From the NCBI GenBank assembly GCA_905236585.1, contig CAJOQZ010000302.1, positions 1 through 5,155 of the forward strand: a stretch of 5,155 bases of DNA, in the 5' to 3' direction. How positions within the stretch are numbered: the stretch's first letter is position 1; the number at the start of each line of letters is the position of its first letter. Position numbers and translations under genes: made by a program. The notes beneath the pieces are model-generated. The model was not told the origin of the DNA and searched no databases. It saw only the letters and a program-made list of their open reading frames with translations. Below, piece by piece: positions 1 through 4,607 of this stretch. This stretch comes from an uncultured Lachnospiraceae bacterium (GTDB lineage: Bacteria > Bacillota > Clostridia > Lachnospirales > Lachnospiraceae).

Positions 1-855
1 ACGCAGAACGCGCAGGACGCTGGGCCGTTCGTACTCGCGCTTTCCCGCGCCCATGCCCACGCCCAGAACCCGGAAACGCGCCGGCAGTTCGCGCCCCGTA
101 CACGCCGCCGCCGCAATCGCCGCGCCGGTGGGCGTGACAAATTCGCCGTTTATTTCCATAATTGAAAGCGGAATCGGATGCTTAGCAAGAATTGCCGAAA
201 CCGCCGGAACCGGCACCGGCAAAATGCCATGGGCGCAGCGGACGGTGCCCTGCCCTTCGGTCAGTTTCGGCAGAATCACGCGGTCCACATCCAAATTGTC
301 AAAGCAGACCGCCGCCGCAACGATGTCCACAATGGAATCGACGGCGCCGACTTCGTGAAAATGCACCGTTTCTTTTGTCGCATTATGCGCGAAAGCCTCG
401 GCTTCCGCTAAAATATCAAATATCGTAAGGGCAAGACGCCTTGCCCCTTCCGTCAGATCCCCGGCGTTAATGATATCCGTCACTTCCTGCAAGCCGCGGT
501 GTTCATGGGCGTGGTGGTGATGCCCTTCGTCGTGCGTGTGTTCGTGGAATTCCTCGCCGTGCGCATGTCCGTGGTGATGCGCTTTTACCCCATGGTTCTC
601 TGCCTGCAGATGTCCGTAGAGATAGTCCATATCGTGATCGTAGTTCTCATGTGCCGCGTCAAGCCGCACGTCAAAATCACAGACGTCGATCCCGCTTTTT
701 ACCTTGCGGGAGATGATCGTCCGATAGCCTGAAAGCGGAAGCGACGCAAGGGCTTTTTGCAAAACCGCCTCATCCGCTCCCAAATCCAGAAGCGCCGCAA
801 CGAACATATCTCCGCTGATTCCCGCATTGCTTTCGATATATAATGTTTTCCCCAT
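1..855 (-). CDS. larC: LarC, nickel-pincer cofactor nickel insertase, N-terminal part (runs off left edge)
   Basis: LarC is the CTP-dependent enzyme that inserts nickel into the pyridinium dithio-acid precursor, making the nickel-pincer cofactor of lactate racemase LarA and its relatives; it acts in the cytoplasm. The frame is open from the ATG at 855 to the edge, 285 codons of the usual ~400. It begins MGKTLYIESNAGISGDM, the family's N-terminal signature, has a histidine-rich metal-binding stretch at residues 84-119 (runs such as HHHGHAH and GHHHHAHEH), then HFHEVGAVDSIVDI (165-178), EFVTPTGAA (239-247) and GVGMGAGKREYERPSVLR (265-282), all typical of LarC. A GAAAGG lies 13 nt before the ATG, a loose spacing; an in-frame TTG four codons upstream is too close to that site to be preferred. 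The MATE gene lies 99 bp upstream on the same strand. I see no clear terminator or promoter in the gap, so co-transcription is possible. In Lactobacillus plantarum, LarC is made by a programmed frameshift just beyond this region; whether that holds here lies outside the window. Confidence 0.93.
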   Translation of the reverse strand, partial: MGKTLYIESNAGISGDMFVAALLDLGADEAVLQKALASLPLSGYRTIISRKVKSGIDVCDFDVRLDAAHENYDHDMDYLYGHLQAENHGVKAHHHGHAHGEEFHEHTHDEGHHHHAHEHRGLQEVTDIINAGDLTEGARRLALTIFDILAEAEAFAHNATKETVHFHEVGAVDSIVDIVAAAVCFDNLDVDRVILPKLTEGQGTVRCAHGILPVPVPAVSAILAKHPIPLSIMEINGEFVTPTGAAIAAAACTGRELPARFRVLGVGMGAGKREYERPSVLRVLR

Positions 856-954
856 GTTTTTGACCAAGCCTTTCGTTTGATAACTGTTAATGCGCCAAAC
901 TATTCGCCGCCGTCTCTTCTCCTGCCTATCTATACAGCCCCCGCTCCGCAGTTC

Positions 955-2331
955 TTATACTTCCATGATCTCCCCGCGCCTTGCCGCACGGATGTAATCG
1001 CTGCCCCAGAACGAGATCAAAAGCTGCAGCGTCATCACAACCCAGATCACCGGCTCACAGAAAATGACCGCCATAAATCCGTACAGTGGGATAAACGCGA
1101 CAACGAACAAAATCTTCATGACAAATTCGATCACGCTTGAAATCAACGGCAGAATCTTTTTCCCGATTCCCTGCAGCGCATAGCGCGTGTTCATCAAAAC
1201 GCCGAGCACCGCATAATTCGGGCCGACCACTTTTAAGTACAGACCGCCGTTATGGACGATGTTCGGATCATCCGTCCCCGCCAAAAGCGAGATCAGAACA
1301 TCCGCAAACAAAAGCAGAAAAACAGAGATGACCGCCGCCAGACCAACGTTTGTAAGGTAGGACGTCCGCATACCGGCAATGATGCGGTCCGCTCTTTTTG
1401 CTCCGGCGTTCTGCGCGATAAATGTCGCCATAGCAATTCCTAAGGACAGGATCGGCATGAAGAAGAACATATACAATTTTCTTGCCGCCGTATGCGCCGC
1501 GATCAGGTCGCTTCCAAGCCCGTTGATGCCGGATTGCAGGATGACCGAACCCGCGTTTACGATCGCCCCCATGATCGCCATGGAATATCCCTGTCCGAGC
1601 AGATCCTTGTACATTGCCGCGTCAATCTTAAAATGCTGCCTCTGGGGAATCAAAAGCGGCGTTTTTTTCAGAATATACAGCACGCAGAGAACCGCCGACA
1701 CGCCCTGGGCGATCACCGTCGCGACCGCGGCTCCCGCAACGCCCATATGCGCCTGCGTAATTAAAACAATATCGAGGATCACATTCAATACCGAAGAAAA
1801 GATCAGAAAAATGAGCGGCGCGATGCTGTTGCCGATCGCGCGAAGCACGCTTGCCAGCGTATTGTAGGCGAACATCACCACAAGTCCTAAGATGATTACG
1901 ATAATATAACTGTAGGATTCGTCGATCAATTCTTCCGGCACGTTGATAAGATGCAGAAGCGGGCGCACGGACAGCGACGCCAGTATCGTAAAAAAGATGC
2001 AGGAAAAAAAGCCGATGATGATGCATCCGGCAACGGATTGTTTCAGGCGGTTCTCATCGTTCGCACCGAAGCAGCGGCCGGTCACGATCGCCATGCCGTT
2101 CCCAATGCCGATGCAAAATCCGGTCAAAAGGTCGAACACCGAATTGACCGAGCCGATCGCCGCGAGGGAATTTGTCCCGAGCGTGTTGCCGACGATTGCC
2201 GTGTCCATGGTATTGTAGAGTTGCTGGAATACGTTCGATATGAGAATCGGTATCGCAAAGGCGATCAGATTTCTGAATATCGGTCCGTTTATCATATCCA
2301 GTTGGAATGCAGTTGTTTCCTTTTTTGCCAT
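955..2331 (-). CDS. MATE family efflux transporter (12 membrane spans)
   Basis: A multidrug and toxin extrusion protein of 458 residues, the normal family length. It is an inner-membrane antiporter expected to export organic cations or drugs in exchange for Na+ or H+; the substrate cannot be read from the sequence. The N-terminal half shows the family pattern FAIPILISNVFQQLYNTMD (25-43) followed by TAIVGNTLG, with the conserved aspartate at 43, then GIGNGMAIVTGRCFGA (75-90). The second half repeats the fold, with GYSMAIMGAIVNAG and FMPILSLGIAMATFIAQNAGA at its start. I chose the ATG at 2331 because AGGAG (2344-2340) sits 8 nt upstream and the following residues match the usual MATE N-terminus. 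An in-frame ATG at 2427 lies upstream of the predicted promoter and would add a non-conserved 32-residue leader. larC follows 99 bp downstream on the same strand. No truncation or frameshift is seen. Confidence 0.93.
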   Translation of the reverse strand: MAKKETTAFQLDMINGPIFRNLIAFAIPILISNVFQQLYNTMDTAIVGNTLGTNSLAAIGSVNSVFDLLTGFCIGIGNGMAIVTGRCFGANDENRLKQSVAGCIIIGFFSCIFFTILASLSVRPLLHLINVPEELIDESYSYIIVIILGLVVMFAYNTLASVLRAIGNSIAPLIFLIFSSVLNVILDIVLITQAHMGVAGAAVATVIAQGVSAVLCVLYILKKTPLLIPQRQHFKIDAAMYKDLLGQGYSMAIMGAIVNAGSVILQSGINGLGSDLIAAHTAARKLYMFFFMPILSLGIAMATFIAQNAGAKRADRIIAGMRTSYLTNVGLAAVISVFLLLFADVLISLLAGTDDPNIVHNGGLYLKVVGPNYAVLGVLMNTRYALQGIGKKILPLISSVIEFVMKILFVVAFIPLYGFMAVIFCEPVIWVVMTLQLLISFWGSDYIRAARRGEIMEV

Positions 2332-2368
2332 GGGTGGTTCTCCTGTTGGGGTTCGTGTTTTTTCGATT

Positions 2369-2397
2369 ATTTTACTACATCCGGGCGATAATGTAAA
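2369..2397 (-). promoter_or_regulatory. Sigma-70-type promoter of the MATE gene
   Basis: Read on the minus strand, TTTACA (2397-2392) and TAAAAT (2374-2369) are separated by exactly 17 nt. Transcription would start near 2362, giving a leader of about 30 nt that contains the AGGAG ribosome site at 2344-2340. This placement rules out the longer in-frame start at 2427. No operator is evident between promoter and gene. Confidence 0.7.
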
Positions 2398-2434
2398 AGG
2401 GGAAATATCCGACGTATACGCTTCCAATCTTTTC

Positions 2435-2509
2435 TTGGGAACAAACGCTTCTTAAGTGTTCGACGGCAAGAATGCCTTAACCTCACACTTAAGAAGCGTT
2501 TGTTCTCAA
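2435..2509. repeat. Long inverted repeat, 21 bp perfect extending to 25 bp, with a nested hairpin
   Basis: Arms 2439-2459 and 2485-2505 are perfect reverse complements over 21 bp (left arm begins GAACAAACGCTTCTTAAG). Beyond one G/T pair (2438/2506) pairing continues for three more positions (2435-2437 with 2507-2509). The 25-nt centre (2460-2484) contains its own small hairpin, GGCA-AGAA-TGCC (2465-2476). There is no T tract on either side, so it is not a standard intrinsic terminator. It lies just upstream of the MATE promoter. It could be a dispersed palindromic element, a cruciform site or a binding site; the sequence does not decide. Confidence 0.8.
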
Positions 2510-2544
2510 CATAATAGTTGGTTTCTGTGATTGGATGTGATCAT

Positions 2545-2566
2545 CCTCCACCGCTCCTCCACCGCT
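2545..2566. repeat. Two tandem copies of an 11-bp unit
   Basis: CCTCCACCGCT occurs twice in direct succession (2545-2555, 2556-2566), running into the left edge of the first palindromic repeat. The second palindromic copy at 3058 has only ACCGCT at the same point, so this is probably a local slippage duplication at the edge of copy 1. Confidence 0.7.
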
Positions 2567-2626
2567 CCCCGGAAAATTATCTCTCACGGGCGAGACAACG
2601 CCCTTTGAGAGATAATTCTTCCGGGT
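2561..2626. repeat. Palindromic dispersed repeat, copy 1
   Basis: The first 54 bp (2561-2614) are identical to 3058-3111 except for one base (A2593 versus G3090). The unit is a long imperfect palindrome: 2568-2586 (CCCGGAAAATTATCTCTCA) pairs with 2606-2625 with a single bulge. Inside it GGGCG (2588-2592) pairs with CGCCC (2599-2603) around a 6-nt loop. The only difference between the two 54-bp copies falls in that loop, so the stem is unaffected. This is the form of REP/BIME-like intergenic elements; the family is unnamed here. It has no T tract and is not scored as a terminator. Confidence 0.8.
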
Positions 2627-2703
2627 CGCTGGTGTAAATATATTCTGCGCGGACGAGGAAATGCTCTTTGCCGGACACAATCTTCCGCCCCCTGGTGTAA
2701 AAC
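2627..2703. other. Intergenic stretch before the toxin promoter
   Basis: No convincing gene lies here. CTGGTGTAAA occurs twice (2629-2638 and 2692-2701), the second copy directly abutting the -35 box of the toxin promoter; whether it is an operator or coincidence cannot be told. On the minus strand a frame without a usual start is open from 2750 to 2577 and looks somewhat protein-like (see findings). Confidence 0.4.
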
Positions 2704-2732
2704 TTGAAAAAGACCCCAACAACGAATATAAT
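2704..2732 (+). promoter_or_regulatory. Promoter of the toxin-like peptide mRNA
   Basis: TTGAAA (2704-2709) and a consensus TATAAT (2727-2732) are separated by 17 nt. Start near 2739 would give an mRNA of about 212 nt ending at the terminator at 2950, with a leader of about 42 nt. This size is close to the ~210-nt RNA I of the pAD1 par locus. Confidence 0.7.
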
Positions 2733-2744
2733 TTTCTTGTTGTC

Positions 2745-2777
2745 GCTCCCCTATACTGCGCAACAGAAAGGGGGTGC
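2745..2777 (+). promoter_or_regulatory. Leader hairpin that could mask the ribosome binding site of the toxin-like peptide
   Basis: The ribosome site GAAAGGGGG (2766-2774) ends 6 nt before the GTG start. Upstream CCCC (2748-2751) can pair with GGGG (2771-2774). After a U-U mismatch, GC (2745-2746) pairs with GC (2776-2777). The hairpin would close over most of the Shine-Dalgarno. Known type I toxin mRNAs, Fst among them, use leader structures of this kind to hold translation back; here the role is inferred. Confidence 0.5.
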
Positions 2778-2778
2778 A

Positions 2779-2796
2779 ATGTGGATTACTTCGTAG
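2779..2796 (+). other. Five-codon open frame overlapping the toxin start (ATGTG)
   Basis: The sequence ATGTG at 2779-2783 offers two starts in different frames behind one ribosome site. ATG at 2779 opens only MWITS and stops at TAG 2794-2796. GTG at 2781 opens the 43-residue peptide. Ribosomes starting at the ATG would make no toxin, so the short frame could damp toxin synthesis. No independent evidence shows that it is translated. Confidence 0.35.
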
Positions 2797-2912
2797 CGTT
2801 CGTGGTATCTGTCGGAGCAAGTGTAGTAGCCTACTACCTATGCAAGTGGTTAGACAGATGCCTGTCAAAGCCAAAGCGTCAAAAACGCGGCAGCGACGAC
2901 AGCGACAACTAA
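2781..2912 (+). CDS. Small single-span membrane peptide, probable type I toxin (Fst/par-like locus)
   Basis: The peptide has 43 residues: an uncharged hydrophobic span at 3-21 (YFVAFVVSVGASVVAYYLC), then KWLDR (22-26), a basic stretch KPKRQKR (30-36) and an acidic tail ending SDDSDN. A short N-terminus, one span and a charged C-terminal tail are the plan of membrane-acting type I toxins. The pattern MD-x-F, then small residues with AS, then Y and K recalls small toxins of Clostridioides difficile; the WLD-R after the span recalls Fst, but Fst's proline is absent. The GTG start is chosen because GAAAGGGGG ends 6 nt before it and the promoter gives a short leader. The in-frame ATG at 2661 lies upstream of that promoter. 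The terminator follows the stop by 4 nt. A convergent antisense RNA pairs with codons 2-7. That it is toxic is inferred from layout and composition, not from a recognised family match. Confidence 0.68.
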   Translation: MDYFVAFVVSVGASVVAYYLCKWLDRCLSKPKRQKRGSDDSDN

Positions 2913-2977
2913 CCTAAAAAAGCCCCAACGATGCAGCGTTGGGGCTTTTTGTGCAAATATGGCTACCTCGTAGCGTT
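2786..2977. repeat. Direct repeat pair that makes the antisense RNA complementary to the toxin start region
   Basis: TACTTCGTAGCGTT (2787-2800, codons 3-7) recurs as TACCTCGTAGCGTT (2964-2977) 177 bp downstream; only these two ends form the repeat. The single mismatch becomes a G-U pair between the two opposite-strand RNAs, so all 14 positions pair. A further G-U pair (2786/2963) gives 15. This is the arrangement of repeats DRa/DRb in the pAD1 par locus, where it lets RNA II block Fst translation. Confidence 0.7.
2917..2950. terminator. Bidirectional intrinsic terminator shared by toxin mRNA and antisense RNA
   Basis: A perfect 14-bp stem (2917-2930 with 2937-2950) with core AGCCCCAACG/CGTTGGGGCT closes a 6-nt loop, ATGCAG. 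It has five T's on the plus strand (2946-2950) and six on the minus strand (opposite A2916-2921), so it should stop transcripts from both sides. It begins 4 nt after the toxin stop codon, and the two RNAs overlap over the whole hairpin. Confidence 0.9.
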
Positions 2978-2982
2978 AGCCT
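2917..2982 (-). ncRNA. Predicted antitoxin RNA (~66 nt), RNA II-like
   Basis: Transcription from the promoter at 3016-2989 should start near A2982 and stop in the shared terminator, giving about 66 nt, close to the 65-nt RNA II of pAD1 par. Its 5' part can fold as GCUAC-GAG-GUAGC (2974-2962), a tight hairpin with a 3-nt loop that could present the pairing region. Its stretch 2977-2963 pairs with toxin codons 2-7, and its 3' half is fully complementary to the toxin mRNA terminator. No ribosome site or useful reading frame is seen in it. Existence and role are predicted from promoter, terminator and complementarity. Confidence 0.65.
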
Positions 2983-2988
2983 GTCTGT

Positions 2989-3016
2989 ATTATATCATCT
3001 GCTTACAAAAAGTCAA
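2989..3016 (-). promoter_or_regulatory. Promoter of the predicted antitoxin RNA, with extended -10
   Basis: Read on the minus strand, TTGACT (3016-3011), a 16-nt spacer and TATAAT (2994-2989), preceded by TGA, which is an extended -10 motif. It is at least as close to consensus as the toxin promoter. That fits the usual need for antitoxin RNA to be made in excess. The nearest downstream feature is the antisense RNA and terminator. Confidence 0.75.
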
Positions 3017-3057
3017 GTTTCGCAAAAATCATTTGCTTACGGATTCTGGCACACTTT

Positions 3058-3120
3058 ACCGCTCCCCGGAAAATTATCTCTCACGGGCGGGACAACGCCC
3101 TTTGAGAGATATTTTTGGGG
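3058..3120. repeat. Palindromic dispersed repeat, copy 2
   Basis: Positions 3058-3111 match copy 1 (2561-2614) at 53 of 54 bases, exactly 497 bp away in the same orientation. After 3111 the two copies diverge, yet this one still closes its own palindrome: CCCC (3064-3067) faces GGGG (3117-3120), and the A/T-rich part pairs with a short bulge. Divergent right arms that both keep pairing suggest that the hairpin itself is maintained. The inner stem GGGCG/CGCCC is also present (3085-3089/3096-3100). Confidence 0.8.
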
Positions 3121-3180
3121 TATTCTCCCATCTATAATAAATCCCCCTTCACATTTCAGTAGATTTTCCCCCTCCGTTAG

Positions 3181-3189
3181 TGCTATAAT
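3181..3189 (+). promoter_or_regulatory. Extended -10 promoter immediately before the ClC gene
   Basis: TGCTATAAT is a consensus extended -10 element. No good -35 is seen; AGATTT lies at the 17-nt position. Its end is 7 nt before the ATG at 3197, so transcription would begin at or within a base or two of the start codon. Another TATAAT at 3133-3138, also without a good -35, would give a ~52-nt leader that still lacks a Shine-Dalgarno. Confidence 0.5.
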
Positions 3190-3196
3190 GAAATTT

Positions 3197-4459
3197 ATGA
3201 GCCAAACGAACTTTCAGAAAAAATTTTATCAGAACGCCGAACGCGTGATGACCGTCTGCAAATGGATCATTTACGCCGTGATGCTCGGCTCCGTTTTAGG
3301 CATCGTCGGCGCCCTCTTTTCCTATGCGATCTCCTATGCAACGCAGGCGCGTGAAAGCAATCCGTACTTTCTGCTCCTGCTGCCGGTGAGTGCCGTCCTC
3401 ATCCGGCTGTTTTACCACATCTTCCACGCAGACGACGATCAGGGCACCAACATCGTGCTGTCTGCGATTCATTCCAATGACGAAGTTCCTCTGCGGATGT
3501 CCGTATTGATCTTCTTCTCGACGATCCTTTCCCATCTGTCCGGCGCGTCGGTCGGGCGGGAAGGAGCCGCCCTGCAGCTCGGCGGCTCCTTGGGCGCATG
3601 GTTCGGACGGATTTTCAATTTCAACGCGCAGGATAAAAAAACAATGATCATGTGCGGCATGAGCGGCGTCTTTGCCGCGCTGTTCGGAACGCCGATGGCG
3701 GCGGCGGTTTTTTCCATGGAAGTCGTGTCCGTCGGCATCATGCTCTACGCGGCGTTACTGCCCTGCGTCATCACCGCCTATATCGCGCACGGCATGGCGA
3801 CGCTTCTTGCCGTCCCGACGCCGTATTATGATATCATTGCGCTGCCGGACTTCACATTACGCGCCGGAATCGCCGCGCTGGTATTCGGCGCGGCGTGCGG
3901 ATTGATCAGCATGGCATTCTGCATCACATTACGAAAAGTGGAGAAATTCGCGCACACCGCATTTTACAACCGCTATCTGCGCGCGTTTGTCTTCGGAACG
4001 CTGCTCCTCGGCGGAACGCTTTGCGCCGGATCGCAGGAATACAACGGCGCCGGGGGAGGCGCAATCGCTCTTGCCGTCCTTGGGAAGCCTTTTACATGGG
4101 CATTTTTAATCAAAATCCTTTTTACTGCGGTATCCATCGCCGCCGGTTATAAGGGCGGCGAGATCGTGCCGAGCTTCTTCATCGGCGCGACATTCGGCAG
4201 TCTGGTCGCGAGCCTGTGCGGCGCGAATCCGTCCCTCCTTGCCGCGATCGGCATCGGGTGCGTTTTCTGCGGCGTTACTAACTGTCCGCTCTCGTCCCTT
4301 TTGATCTGCTTTGAACTGTTCGGGCTCGCGGCTGCGCCGTATTTTATCATCTCGATTGCGATCTCCTACATGGTGTCCGGTTATTACGGGCTCTACAGCG
4401 GACAGAAGATCGTCTATTCCAAATACAAATCCATTTTTATCGACACAAAGGCGGTATAA
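3197..4459 (+). CDS. ClC-family anion channel/antiporter, sycA-like (CLC-F-like)
   Basis: A 420-residue integral membrane protein of the ClC family, moving chloride or possibly fluoride across the cytoplasmic membrane. GREGAALQLGGS (120-131) carries the external gating glutamate, E122. GTPMAAAVFSMEV (164-176) aligns with the E. coli ClC segment holding its internal proton glutamate E203; here that position is V176, after E175. GYKGGEIVPSFFIGATFGS (317-335) and SGYYGLYSGQ (394-403) resemble the sycA-like/CLC-F branch rather than E. coli ClcA, and QGTNIVLSAIH replaces the usual GSGIP. CLC-F proteins are F-/H+ antiporters, but no fluoride riboswitch is seen upstream, so the substrate is open. 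ATG 3197 is chosen from its position after the -10 box and the usual ClC N-terminal length; it has no Shine-Dalgarno. ATG 3188 overlaps the -10, and ATG 3248 would remove part of the N-terminal helix. The in-frame extension back to 2939 crosses the repeat and is not coding. A convergent peptidase gene follows. Confidence 0.9.
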   Translation: MSQTNFQKKFYQNAERVMTVCKWIIYAVMLGSVLGIVGALFSYAISYATQARESNPYFLLLLPVSAVLIRLFYHIFHADDDQGTNIVLSAIHSNDEVPLRMSVLIFFSTILSHLSGASVGREGAALQLGGSLGAWFGRIFNFNAQDKKTMIMCGMSGVFAALFGTPMAAAVFSMEVVSVGIMLYAALLPCVITAYIAHGMATLLAVPTPYYDIIALPDFTLRAGIAALVFGAACGLISMAFCITLRKVEKFAHTAFYNRYLRAFVFGTLLLGGTLCAGSQEYNGAGGGAIALAVLGKPFTWAFLIKILFTAVSIAAGYKGGEIVPSFFIGATFGSLVASLCGANPSLLAAIGIGCVFCGVTNCPLSSLLICFELFGLAAAPYFIISIAISYMVSGYYGLYSGQKIVYSKYKSIFIDTKAV

Positions 4460-4531
4460 ATCTCTTCTCATTGCTTGCGGGAGTCAAATATCCATGCAAG
4501 CATGTCCATTTTCCTCATTACTCACGGGAAT

Positions 4532-4567
4532 AAAAAACCTGCCGGCTTAAATCTCATACCGGCAGGT
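4532..4567 (-). terminator. Intrinsic terminator of the lethal-factor-like peptidase gene
   Basis: On the minus strand ACCTGCCGG (4567-4559) pairs with CCGGCAGGT (4545-4537) around a 13-nt loop and is followed by a T tract opposite A4532-4537. It begins 40 nt after the peptidase stop. On the plus strand the hairpin is followed by GAAAAA, not T's, so it is not expected to end the ClC transcript efficiently. Confidence 0.85.
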
Positions 4568-4607
4568 GAAAAATATGATATCCGATAATTGCTTGCGCAA
4601 CGATTCC

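Noticed and set aside
1628..2026. 132-codon minus-strand frame inside the MATE gene, and similar frames within larC and the ClC gene
   Set aside because: Shadow frames of clearly conserved proteins in high-GC codon context.
2332..2427. Longer MATE N-terminus from ATG 2427
   Set aside because: It spans the predicted promoter, has no ribosome site, and adds 32 residues not typical of MATE proteins.
2661..2780. In-frame upstream extension of the small membrane peptide from ATG 2661 (83 residues)
   Set aside because: The promoter at 2704-2732 lies inside it, the added residues have no pattern, and a strong ribosome site sits just before GTG 2781.
2489..2874. Two overlapping minus-strand open frames of 96 codons each
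   Set aside because: They cross the toxin promoter, the palindromic repeat and part of the inverted repeat, and have no ribosome sites. They are readings of repeat DNA.
2939..3196. ClC frame extended upstream to 2939
   Set aside because: It runs through the terminator, the antitoxin promoter and a palindromic repeat. The ClC family N-terminus fits the start near 3197.
3121..3196. Fluoride riboswitch before the ClC gene
   Set aside because: No GG-AUGG...CUGAUG type core is visible; the stretch is mostly pyrimidine and A/T tracts.
4472..4502. Inverted repeat TGCTTGC/GCAAGCA after the ClC gene as a terminator
   Set aside because: Only 7 bp with a 17-nt loop and no T tract follows. No convincing plus-strand terminator for the ClC gene was found.
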